Source: Deuterostichococcus epilithicus (taxonomy: Eukaryota > Chlorophyta > Trebouxiophyceae > Prasiolales > Stichococcaceae). From it: 64,000 nt of DNA. The stretch lies in contig JAVTLE010000011.1 in the NCBI GenBank assembly GCA_033439295.1, forward strand, positions 1,984,082-2,048,081, in the 5' to 3' direction. The first letter of the stretch is position 1. Each line of letters starts with the position of its first letter. Under the pieces are notes generated by a model, which was not told where the DNA came from, made no database searches, and worked only from the letters and a program-made list of their open reading frames with translations. Both the position numbers and the translations under genes were made by a program. This document shows positions 36,764 through 47,100 of the stretch, piece after piece.

Positions 36764-38260
36764 TCAACGCCCAGCAGGTCCTCGTCGTTGCCACAGGAGA
36801 CATGAAGTGGTACGACAGGAAGGCTCAAATTCGACAAGGGGGGCGCACGTGATCCAGCCCTCGATGCCCTCCAGGTCCTCGTCGTCAAATGTCAGCGGGT
36901 AGCGCACCAGCGGCCAGCCCATCTTGCTGACCACAAACCTGTGGACCGCGCGAGAAACCCCGACTCCTTTTCCGTTTTGGCTGAGCAGCACTTGAGCAGC
37001 ACGGGCGGCCGACAGCACGATGATTGCGCCTCGGCTTGCCGACATGCGTGCAACGGGCTGTTGAAGGCCATGCACAGCGTGCGGCGGTCGGCAACCCATC
37101 GGCAATGGGTATGTTGACCAGCGGACACGGGTTCGAAGATGCTCACTTGTTGAAGTTCCAGTCCACCTCAGCTGCAGGGAAGACCACACAGCAAGCGTCA
37201 TCAATAGCGCTGGTGATGGGTCAGGCGCAATATTGCAAGGCTCTGCATACTGAACATGCAGTCAATCGCTGATCAGCATCAGCAGCGGCCCCGGCCCGCC
37301 CCCTTCAATCACGACCGTCAGCGGCACCTGGATACCCGTGGTGGCTGGGCTGGTTTGCGATCAGGAAGCGCCACACCGGGTGAGCCCCAGGCCCCTTCAC
37401 ATCCACCTGAACACGAGGGTTTGCAGGAGTTCAACAGGTAGACTGAGGCGGCCGCAGCGCAGCCAGAGCGCATTGGTGCAGAGTCCACTTCCAGCTCTGA
37501 TGACGACATGATGCCACGCTTGTTGGATGGGAGGGAAAAAACTACACCCCAAAGACAGCACACAGGGTGGCTCCACGATCGTACCTTGGAGAAGATGGGG
37601 AAGGTGGTGTTGTAAGTGTTGCGCATGATGTCTTTGATCTCCGCGTTGCTGCCCGGTTCCAAGCCCCCATACTGATTGCACGGGAACGCGATGATCTGCG
37701 GATCACGGCACATCGTCACGTCAGCAGCTGCCCCCGCCGGACCTCTGTCACCGTTTCCCGCCTTTGCACCACGAGAAGCGTCCTGTGACCAGCGATGCAC
37801 GCGGCGGCAGGCAATTGCAGCGTGCACGAAGCATCAGCATGTGACACGGTCACGACTGAACTGCACTTCCGAAGAGCCGGTGGCGCCGCGCCACCAGAGG
37901 CGCGAGAGCTCCGCATCAAGTCATAATTCAGCCGCACCGCCTCATCCACTCGAGCATCGAGCAGTATTGAGGAGCTCGTCAGCAAAGCGGCAAAGGGCTG
38001 GCCGCTGGTCTCGAAGGGAGCACCGGCGGCTGCCCGAAATGTGGACGTCTGTCCTTGTGACCTGTCATGGGTATGGAACCCACCTCCATGCCGCGCGGCT
38101 TGTACTTGTCGTAAATGTAGTTGAGCCGCGCATAGTTTTGCGCCGTGTAGCCGCGCTCGTGGTCGTTGCTGGCCACGTTGACAACAACGACGAGGCGGCC
38201 CGCGTAGCGGCTCAGCGGCACGTGCGCTCCGTCGATATCTGTTGCGCTCTGCGGGAACAT
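36764..38260 (-). CDS. Glutathione-peroxidase-like protein lacking the catalytic Cys/Sec
   Basis: Exons 38084-38260, 37585-37695, 37328-37406, 37147-37171 and 36764-36938 join in phase to about 188 residues. The fold signature is complete: SATDIDGAHVPLSRYAGR, VVNVAS, FPCNQYGGLEPGSNAEI, FPIFSKVDVKGPGAHPVW and DWNFNKFVVSKMGWPLVRY. In GPX enzymes the VNVAS motif is followed within two residues by the peroxidatic Cys or Sec. Here it reads NVASNDHERGYTAQNY, with no Cys and no in-frame TGA. The usual resolving Cys before FPIF is also absent. The Gln (FPCNQ), Trp and Asn (WNF) of the tetrad remain. It is either a non-peroxidase paralogue or uses another mechanism. The start is the first in-frame ATG; an upstream exon with a targeting peptide cannot be excluded, since a CAG precedes SATDIDG. 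Confidence 0.85.
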
Positions 38261-38688
38261 GTCACGGAGGCATGGACATTTCGCGTGATGACAGGCTATG
38301 AAACTGGTGCTTTGACGTCATCCGCAAAGCGGCTGAGCAACACGTCCCTGACGTCCAGGTTCGCCGCGCTTCTGTGGCCGGAACACTATGACGTCGAGCT
38401 GGCGCTGGCAGTACTAGCTCGTGATCCAAGGAGCCACTCTTCCTGGCGGAGCCAGTCTTTGTGGCCCAGCCAGGAAGCCACCACCGACTTCGAAACCGGG
38501 CCCGCGTCCCAGTCGCACGCCACAGGTAGCGGCAGTCGACATCGAATGTGCAAACTACGCCTCAGTTGCTGACGGTCCGGCAGGACAGCGGCGGTGTGCG
38601 ACGCACTGCTCAGTGTGCGTCATGACATCCTGCACTGGGAGGGCGCAGCGCGACAGCCCATCGGGAACACCACTGTTATCACTGTTAT
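38261..38688. other. Intergenic region upstream of the GPX-like gene
   Basis: About 0.4 kb between same-strand genes. It would hold the GPX-like promoter, possibly an undetected leader exon, and the 3' UTR of the membrane-anchored protein. Nothing else seen. Confidence 0.4.
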
Positions 38689-39454
38689 TCATTTACCCAC
38701 CAGTGCGAACAGGCCCTGCAGGCCCGCGCCGGCGGCGGGCGCCACCAGCGCCTCGAGCGTGCCCTGCAGCTGCCCCCTGCGCGCCAGGCTCACGGCGCCG
38801 CCCAGGCAGCCCAGCAGCGCCAACAGCACAAGGCTGTTGCAGACGCTGAGCACCAGCGCCACGTCCGTCGGACGCCGCGCCGCCTCCTTCGCTGCCTTCT
38901 GTGCCTGTGTTGGGTTGAAATGGGGTTTGAGGCAGCATGTGCCAATGCTCAGCGTGAGGCACGGACGACCTGGGACAGCGAGCAAGACGCAGCGTGAGGC
39001 GTTCGTGCGCTCATCGTTGCAGTCTGGGCTTCGTCAGACTCGCGCAGTGGGCGCAGCCTCGCTCCTGGCCATGCACCCCTGCCCCCAGGCAGCCCCCCAG
39101 CGTGCGTCACAGAGCTTGCACTGCGCTGACGCCATGCCCTGCTGCTGGCCCTGTCCACGGACCTCACGTGCACACGGGATCTGCACGCAGTCTTCCCAGG
39201 CCTACCTGAGTTGTGACCTTCGCTGCTGCCCCCTTTACCGCCTCTACTGCGGCAGCGGGCGCCTTGGCGACCTCCGCCGCCGCCGCCTTGACCTCCGCCG
39301 CTGCCTTGCTGCCATTGTTCTCTGCCGGAGCTGCCTTGGACGCCGTGTCCTTTTGCTTGCTTTCTCCTTTGGTGGCCTCCGACGCTGAGGATTCCTCAGC
39401 GCCCTCCGCCACCGGCCCGTCCTTTTTCGCAGCGGCGTCTTTGCGTTTGGCCAT
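38689..39454 (-). CDS. Small Lys/Ala/Glu-rich protein with C-terminal membrane anchor
   Basis: Two exons (39206-39454 and 38689-38904) join in phase to 154 residues. The first 85 residues are low complexity, charged, Ala/Lys/Glu-rich (MAKRKDAAAKKDG, AAAEVKAAAAEVAKAPAAAV) and probably helical or disordered. Residues around 100-125 form one hydrophobic helix (VALVLSVCNSLVLLALLGCL), followed by a short basic, Gly-rich end (SLARRGQLQG ... LFALVGK). The layout resembles an organelle- or ER-anchored protein exposing its N-terminus to the cytosol. No named family recognised. The intron (39205-38905) is flanked by GTAGGC and CAG. Confidence 0.7.
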
Positions 39455-40081
39455 GTCTCTGCTGGTTCCGTGCCACGGCCAGCGCCGCACGCCCCTCGCC
39501 GGCCGCTGCACCTGGTAGGCGACCCCTGCGCCCCTGCGGCCTTTGAGCGGGGGTGCACCTGCGCCATGATGATGCCTGGGGTCGCTCTGCTGACTGCCCG
39601 TGCTGTGTGGGAGGCTGGCATCGGCTTGCTGGCATGAAAGGGGCCCGGCTACACCTTCAAACACCCCTAGACGGAGCTGATCACGCGACCGCATGCTCCC
39701 ATGGGCGTGCGGACGGTTGTTACCGTCTCAACTGCAAGCCATCAGGCGAGGGGGACTGACTGCGATAGACCGGGCAAAGACGCAGCGCCTGCTCGGCGGG
39801 ATGGTGCTTCACACATCAACAGATACTGCCTAAGATCTTCCGCCCTAGTGACTCGCGCAGACACCTCGTGGAGGCTCGCGGGGTCGGCACAATCCGGAGT
39901 AATCCCGGCTACGCGCACCTGGACTACAACGCCTTCGCCACCGCTTTGATGGTGTCACGACATTGGAACGAACCGATCGCACAGTATGGATCAAGCAGCC
40001 TCCTGCCGCAAGCGCGGTACGTCCCTCGCAAGCTGATGTTTGGGTGAGCGTCCTGCGCAGTCAGCATCGATGCACGACACC
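39455..40081. other. Divergent intergenic region
   Basis: About 0.6 kb, GC-rich near the membrane-anchored protein start and lower towards 40081. It must contain the promoter of the minus-strand gene. No RNA gene or repeat noticed. Confidence 0.4.
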
Positions 40082-40945
40082 ATGGGGCGAAGAAAAAAGT
40101 CCTCTACCGTGAAGACTTCGGCTCCCCCGGCCAAACGCCTTGCTGCATGGCTGCGGCAGGCACAAGAAGCACGAGGTGTAGCACGAACCGGTCGCTGCTG
40201 CAGCGGCAATTTCGTGCACCGCTGCCGCCGGCGCCGTCCCGTGCGTCTGCTGCATGCAGCAGCGCCACTTTGCGACCGCCGTCGTTTTGGGAGCGGCGCC
40301 ACGGTGCCGTGCGGCAGGGACGAGGTGGCACCTGCTTAGCTGGGGTGCGTGGGCAAAATTCTTGCGGCGCTGTAAGCGGCAACGCTGCCGGTTCAACGAC
40401 GGCAGCGGCGGCGGCGGCATGTGGTGAAGGGGTGCCTAAGTTTATGCAGAATAAGCAGGGAATGGAGGCCTGCCGCCTGGCTTACCTGAGAGCACTCTCT
40501 GCCAGGGAGGCCACAGGCAGGCAGCTCGAACCATCTCAGAGAAGGCAGTTGGCCGCGGATCGGACCGTGGCGGGCTCTGCAGCTGCTCCATCACGTCACT
40601 CCCACGATTCTTTTTAAGGGGCAACACAGCCCCGCTGTGTGTGCAGGCGAGCACTGGGCACTTGATAAACGACTTTTGCTCCAAGATAGTACTGTGCCCA
40701 GAGGTCGACATTGCCTCGAAATGAAAGACGATTTACCGTACACACGCGGCAGGCCTAACAACAATTCCAAGAAGTCGGGGCCTAATTCGAAATGCGGAGG
40801 CACGAGGGTCGCATCAGAAAACGAAACACAGAAATCAACTCGGAAACGATGGTGCAAACTTCGAGCTCTGCAGCTCGCAATCGCATGCGCCAGCATGGCG
40901 CATGCACGTCTGCGACGGTGCATTGCGAAACCCGAACAATACTGA
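40082..40945 (+). CDS. Hypothetical protein, two-exon model
   Basis: First exon from 40082: MGRRKKSSTVKTSAPPAKRL then AAWLRQAQEAR, ending at a GTGTAG donor (about 40175). A CAG acceptor at 40646 joins in phase to a frame open to 40945 (GEHWALDKRLLLQDSTVPRG, DDLPYTRGRPNNNSKK, WCKLRALQLAIACASMAHAR). The product would be about 130 residues, strongly basic. Codon use in exon 2 is far less GC-biased than in the neighbours. No family recognised; a different exon at 40460-40617 (MEACRLAYLRALSAREATGR) is an alternative. It could be a young or horizontally acquired gene, or chance. Confidence 0.3.
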
Positions 40946-41184
40946 AACATCTCGAAGTCCTTTAATCAGGTTCATTGAGATTGCAGATGCATGGCATGCG
41001 AAACTGGGGCGCTGCACCCAATGGTTTGCAGTCCTCCTGGAGTAGCCGCCTGCTGCTGAATGAGGGCCTTGCTCAGTCGGCAAAGTCTGGCGCGAGGTAG
41101 AACGGCATCACTTCGCCGTCGTGTGAGGCTGGGCGCCGGCTTCAGCGGCGCACACTGGCAGCAGCGCTTCGAAGCACACCTGTC

Positions 41185-43202
41185 CTAGAGGCGTTGCCTG
41201 CGGTCGGCACCAAAGAGCAGCGTCAGGCGGCTGACGCACCCATCAGCAGGGACTAATGCAGCTGCTAGCATGCAGATCGCTGGAGCACTGGACCAGCACC
41301 AGATTTGCAAGGGCCCGACGCACCAAAGAGAGGCTCTCCGCGCAGTCCTCCTCGAGGGTTGAAACCACGATGCTGATGGTACAGATAACTGGCAAGGGAC
41401 TTCCGGCGGCAGGGTACGCACCTGGCGCAAACTGCCGACGAAACGCACGTTGCGGCCTGCATGTTTTCGAAGCGCGCCGCCGGCGTCCTCAAAGTCGACC
41501 ATGATGCCTGGCGAGCCGCCCGACAGCCTCAGTCGGTAGTCCGCCTGCCCGTCGCCACCCGTGCGTGGCTTCGAGCCTGCCACACCATGAGCAGCAAGGA
41601 CGTCTCAGTCACTGTCCTCGCGAGGCACCGTCACTCGTCGGTATCTTGCGTGACATACCATGGATCGAAACCGGATCACAAATTCTGCACATGTGTTCAT
41701 AAATTGATGTGCTTGGAAGCTGTGCTCACGACTTGCAAGATCAATTCGTGCACGGGCCGCAACACAGATGTAACGAAAGGAGCCCCATGACCTGCGAGCT
41801 GCAGGCTGGCCAGGTGGTACGTGCGCCAGGACAGCTCCGGCATGGCGCGCGTCCGCAGTGGCAGGACGACCGACTGCTGTGCGGCCTGCGGCTGCAAACA
41901 AGGGCGCGCCCCCAGCAGCGCCTTGCTGCCGTGCACTGCCACCTGAACCAGTGCAGATGCGGCCCATCAGTGGCGGGGCCACGCGGAGGACCAGGCCACA
42001 GTCTTCCCAGGCGCCTTTTCTTCCCGAGGTGGGTCATGCGGCATGCTCCCACCACAAGCTGTGTGAGCGAGACACAGCATGAAACAAACGAGGCTGCATG
42101 CTGTGACAGATGCAGCACTGCGATGGGCAGCTGCTGTGTGGGCAGCATTCGGATCTTCAGTTGAAATGCTGAATGCAGTATTCACCTCCAGCCGCATGCA
42201 TTCCGGCGTTCCGGGCTGCCTGCTGTCCTGCGGCAAATCGCACTCCATGTCCGCTGCGTAGCGGCCACACAGCGGCGCAATGTCTGTCCGCACCTCCACC
42301 TGCACCACAGAACAGCGGGTCGGAATCCCCACGCAGGCGCCGACACGAGCATTGCAAGCACTACACGGCATGTCATGCGGCGAGCAGCAGCAGCAGCATC
42401 ATCAGCAGCAGCAGCATCCAGCCACCGGAGCCAGACAAGAAGAGACCTTCGTGGCCAGTCAAGGCAGATTGTGTGGTGTTGAAAAGGGCATGGTCACATC
42501 AGGGGTTCAGAGGTGTGATGATCACACCTCAGAGATGCCGCGTGAAGAGATGGGTCCATTGCCGTAGTGACACTCGATCGCATGCGCGCCCGGCGCCAGG
42601 GGTCCCATCAGGATGTTGAACTCGCCGGTCCCGGACGCCGTCAAGCCGCGGCCCTGCAGTTGAACCCGTATCCTGTGAGTGCGGTGCGACGCTGTGCCAC
42701 AGGCGGCCAGCGGCAGCGCTGCGGGCCGCTCCCTGCATGCACTTCCTTCTTGGGGTGCTGCTCGGCATGGAGTGGAGCCACTCGCTGTGTCACACAGGCA
42801 ACGCTGTCGACGCTCACCCGTGTCGATTCGGTCACGTTGTCGGCGCAGGACACCTCCTGGCCTGGCGCCGGCGTCCAGCCTTCGTCGCTGGCAGCGACCG
42901 TAAAGTCCAGAACGCCTGCGGAGGCGCACGGTCCATCTCAGAGTGTACTGTGATCTGCTACTCAGGCGCTGCGTAGCATACATCCAAATTGTCTGGGCAG
43001 GTCATGGGGTGCTGTTCGCGGCGATACGGTCTGAACACTTGCCTGTGACATTCACATAGCTGTGCGTTGGGGCCGGCATGGGCGTCACGTCGACTGTGCG
43101 TATCCTCGTGCGTGCAGCAGCCGCATCTGTCGAGGCTGGGGCCAACAAGAGAATGACAGCTGCTGCCAAGTGTGCCACCGCTGGCACCGCTCCGTGACTC
43201 AT
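41185..43202 (-). CDS. Secreted or lumenal protein of unknown family
   Basis: Starts with a clear signal peptide (AVPAVAHLAAAVILLLAPAS). Phase-consistent exons: 43043-43202, 42818-42915, 42528-42653, 42186-42299, 41792-41942, 41422-41576 and an uncertain last exon ending near 41185 or further right-to-left (a GEVMPFYLAPDFAD-stop frame ends near 41070). Mature strings: VDVTPMPAPTHSYVNVTG, EGWTPAPGQEVSCADNVTES, GLTASGTGEFNILMGPLAPG, AHAIECHYGNGP, VRTDIAPLCGRYAADMECDL, PLRTRAMPELSWRTYHLASL and YRLRLSGGSPGIMVDFED. Beta-rich spacing, N-glycosylation sites (NVT twice) and several Cys suggest a disulfide-bonded extracellular or cell-wall protein. The first intron begins with GC. No family assigned. 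Confidence 0.6.
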
Positions 43203-44151
43203 GTTACACTACGAAGCCCCAAGGGCTGGACTGCTGCGACAACGACGAGGCGGATTGTGTTGCGTGTGTTGGACCGCCACGCCTAGAAGCTCTGTCGGAG
43301 CTCTGCTGTTGGAGGCAAAGCTGCTGACTTGTACCAGATTGAAAATCGCCGCTGCAGACCGCGTGTCCTGCATCATAGGCAGCGACACGCCGTCAGCCAG
43401 GTGTTTCGCACTGCTAGGATCTGAGACTGAAGGCTCACGACCGCGTTACACGCCAAAAGTGGCAGGAATGACGCAGCATTTAACGCCAACGCGCGTCTCA
43501 GGTGAAATGCTCGGTAGACGCACCCAGCACCAGCGTCCCCTGCCTCACAGGATCTCAATGTGCCCCGCGTCAAGACGGCCCGACGGATGCGAGGCCGGAG
43601 GAGGACAACTGCCGCGCGCCAGTTGAACAACAGCACTGTTGGCGCAGCTGCTGGAACAGCCCTGCGAGCTGCGAAGATGTGAAGGCCGCTGAAAAGTTTC
43701 GCTGAAAAGCTTCGCAGCAACAGAGCGGTAACGGATGTGTGTTCCTGGTTCCCTTGAATGAAACGCGGTGAGGTACAACATCACCAGCTGGATTTGTCAT
43801 CCCTTGTTTGATAGTTCAGCCACGGTACGACTCCCTGACCTTCTCCCCGTGAATGGGGTCAATGCCAATCATGCTTCCCGTAAGGGGCGCTTGTTCTGGC
43901 CTCCTCGGGCGGCCAGTTCGCCAATGTTGATGCGGTGAAGGCGCTTGCTGTGGGCCCCCGCCCGCTATGCCTGACTCGCCCGAATCAATCCGACCTGGTG
44001 CTCACTGGCCGAGGCCTTTCCTCCACCGGGGGCGTCAGCGGCGGCGAAGGCGAACGTGCCTGATCCTGCACCACACACGCGTGCGCATGAGCATACTGAT
44101 CCTGTGTCAGTGGTCCGAGCAGTCTCCCCGGATGCTGCAGCGCCTGGCGGC
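43203..44151. other. Intergenic region between secreted protein and PNPase
   Basis: About 0.95 kb between same-strand genes: promoter of the secreted protein and the 3' UTR of PNPase. Only short, feature-less open frames. The PNPase model may extend into it if a further 3' exon exists. Confidence 0.45.
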
Positions 44152-47100
44152 TCAAACCATGTTTCGCATTGGTTGGCTGTGCAGCTTGGAAGTTGGGCAG
44201 ACCGGCCGGCAGTGATGGAGCCCAGAGGCAGGATTGCTGACCTCTCGCCACTGCTGCCGCGGCGCGCGGCCGCGCTGGTCCCCTCGGCCGCCGCGCCCGC
44301 CGCGCGCGCCGCCGCCGCCGCTTCGGCTGCCGTCCTCGCTGTCGCGATAGGCGCTGCCGCCGCCGCCGCCGCTGCCGTTGCCGCCGGCAGGCTGTGCGCG
44401 CACCATGTTGGGCCGTCGCCCGTCGTCGCCGATCACCGGGCCGTCGGCGCCGCCGGGCCACTGCCAGTTGCCCGGCTCGCCCGCATCCCGCAGCAGCACC
44501 TCCTTCCTGCGGGTTCCAGCAGCAGCAGGGACAGAGTCAGCAGGGTGTTCTGTTAGAAGGGGCATCGTGCCACAGCCCGATCGGCGGACGGTATCTTAGA
44601 TGATCCAGGGGGCTGCACATGTCGTCGCCAGAGACAGTGCAATCGGGGCCAGGTCCCTGCCCAATCTCGAGACAAGACATCAAGGAAAGCTGCGCCTGCT
44701 GGTTCTGGGCTTGCCGTCAAAGACGTCGACGCACACGACGTCGCCGGCGCGACATCACGCCTGAAACCACGTCCACAACAAGGCGCGCCTGCTGAGCTTG
44801 GGCTTGCCGTCGAAGACGCCGACGCACATGACGTCGATGGCGTCGCCCGACTTCCAGTCCGCCGCGGGGTCGTCGACGCGCTCCAGCGCCAGCTCGCTGA
44901 CATGGACCAGGCCCTCCTTGCCGGGCAGCACCTCCACAAAGCAGCCGAAGGCCTGGATGCCCGACACCTTGGCGCCCCTGCACGCGTCGGGTTTGGTTCG
45001 AGATAAAATTTGTCCCATGATGAGGGAAGGTACCCAGCGACAGGCGCCGGTGGATCACCAGGGTGGAGGGCCCCTTGGGGGGCGCCACAGCAGCAGCACC
45101 ATCGACGCGCGCCCAGACGCATCAACAGGGCGATCCTAGCTCAGAACGTCAAAACTGGCCTGGCACGTGTCGATTCAATGCAGGCTTCTGATCTCGCAGC
45201 AGCAGGCTGGTTGCAACACGAGCGCTGGTGCAAGTGCAAAATTCAACGTTGCACAAGAGGTTTCATGACCACGTAGCCCCCGCATGATCGAGGCTGCAGC
45301 CGCCGTCAGCTCGCGACCAGCGCTTGCGGCGCTTCGTCAGGATGCAAACGGGGCATCACAGGTCGCAACGAGCGGTACCTGTACATTTGTCCGGACTCGA
45401 TCTCCGCCACCATGTCGCGCACTATCTGCATCGCGGCGGCGAGCGCGGTGTCTGACGGCGCCACAATCGTCACCCAGCCGTCCTGCTCGATCTGCAGGGA
45501 CATGCAGCCGGGGCATGGAAGTCCGAGCAGTTTGCTGCCCTTTGAGCCCGAGGGTGTGCTGGTGACCTGAAGCTGTTGCAATACAAAGCTGACTCACTGC
45601 ATTGAACACATTGGAAAGGGGCATGCCCGCGCCCGTTTCCATGCCCGTCACGCATGTGACTGCAACTTCAGCGGCGTGTTGGCCAGGGTGGGTAAGCCGA
45701 CCAGCCGCCAAGGGTCACGCGTTGCTGGCACTGGCAGTTTGCAACACATGCATGGGCGGGCACGCACGTTGATGCTGGAGGCGCCGCTGGCTTCTGTCGT
45801 GGCGTGGATGTTGCGGCCGCCGGGGCCGATAACCGCTCCGATCTTGTCCACAGGCACCTGAGGCCATGCACGATCGACAGCGCTCAGCAGAGTGCGTCCC
45901 CATGACCTGTGCTTGGCATCGTGACAGCGCGCAATGCGCAACCCTGAACAACCTGCCGCGCACAGACACCAGGGCTTGCATCAGCAGCGTGCGTGCACTC
46001 CGGATGCCGCCGCAGCCGCATTCCGTGACCTGAGCCTACAGCGCGTCACCTGCAGGCGGCCAATGCGGGGGGCGTGCTCCGACAGCGCGCCCCGCGGCGG
46101 CGGGCTGCAGGCGGCCATGGCGTCCAGGATGTCGCGTCGCCCATCGCGCGCCTGCGCGAGCGCCTGCTCCATGATCTCCAGCGTGATGCCCTCCACCTGC
46201 CGGTGACGACGGAGACAAGGATGAGTGTGTTGTGTATGGTGCAGGTGGCGAAGAGCGAGTTACAGGATCGCAGCACGAGCAGCAGGGTGGGCGGAAGCGG
46301 CTCGCCGCGGAGGGTGCGGGCTTGCAACGGGTCTGACGGCGCACTTGCATCGGGACCTGCTTCCCTGCAGCGATCCAGACACCAGGCGCACTCGCGAGCA
46401 GTACTCGAGCTCTGAGGGCGCTCGTCGCCAGCTGCTGGGCCTTCACAACACCAAGCAGCAGGGCAGGGGAGGGCTCTGGCGGCGGCAAGAGCAGCCCAGT
46501 GCGCGCGCCAAGCGCGGCTCGCCACCAACTTCGCTGTCTTAAGCGGCACTGCTCCCAGCTGGTCTCGACTCAAGACGGTCTATGACACACGCATATCTCA
46601 TACATACAAGGACGCATATCCATCGATCGAATCGCAAGCTGACAAGCAGCACAAGCATTGTGATGTCCATCTAGGAGGCGATCCTGCCGTCAGCTGCCGT
46701 CGGCTGAGCCGGCGACATCGAGGTCCGTTTCGCCGAGCATCCTCGGAGGGACGAACCTGAAAGGACTAGAAACTGAAGAGCAGGGAAAGATTGAGCGGGG
46801 TTGAAAGGCACCTTGATGTCCATCTGGAAGGCGGTCACGCCGTCCGCTGACCCCGCGACCTTGAAATCCATGTCGCCGAGGGCATCCTCTGAGCCCAAGA
46901 TGTCGGTGAGCACCACGAAGCGTCCGTCCGCCTCCATGATGAGGCCCATCGCCACGCCCGCAACCGACTGCTTCAGCGGCACGCCTGCGTGGGGGACCGC
47001 AGTGCGGTAAGCCCCACGAAGCCCCGCGAAGCGGCCGAGCGGCTCCACCGTGAGACTGTTTCAGCGGCACACCCGCCACAGTACGCAGCCTCGCATCGTG

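Noticed and set aside
38084-38260. Selenocysteine codon in the GPX-like gene
   Set aside because: No TGA occurs in the motif region; the bases encode NDHERGYT directly.
40082-40180. Elongation factor ELOF1 start (MGRRKK)
   Set aside because: Only the first residues resemble it; the Cys4 zinc ribbon is absent.
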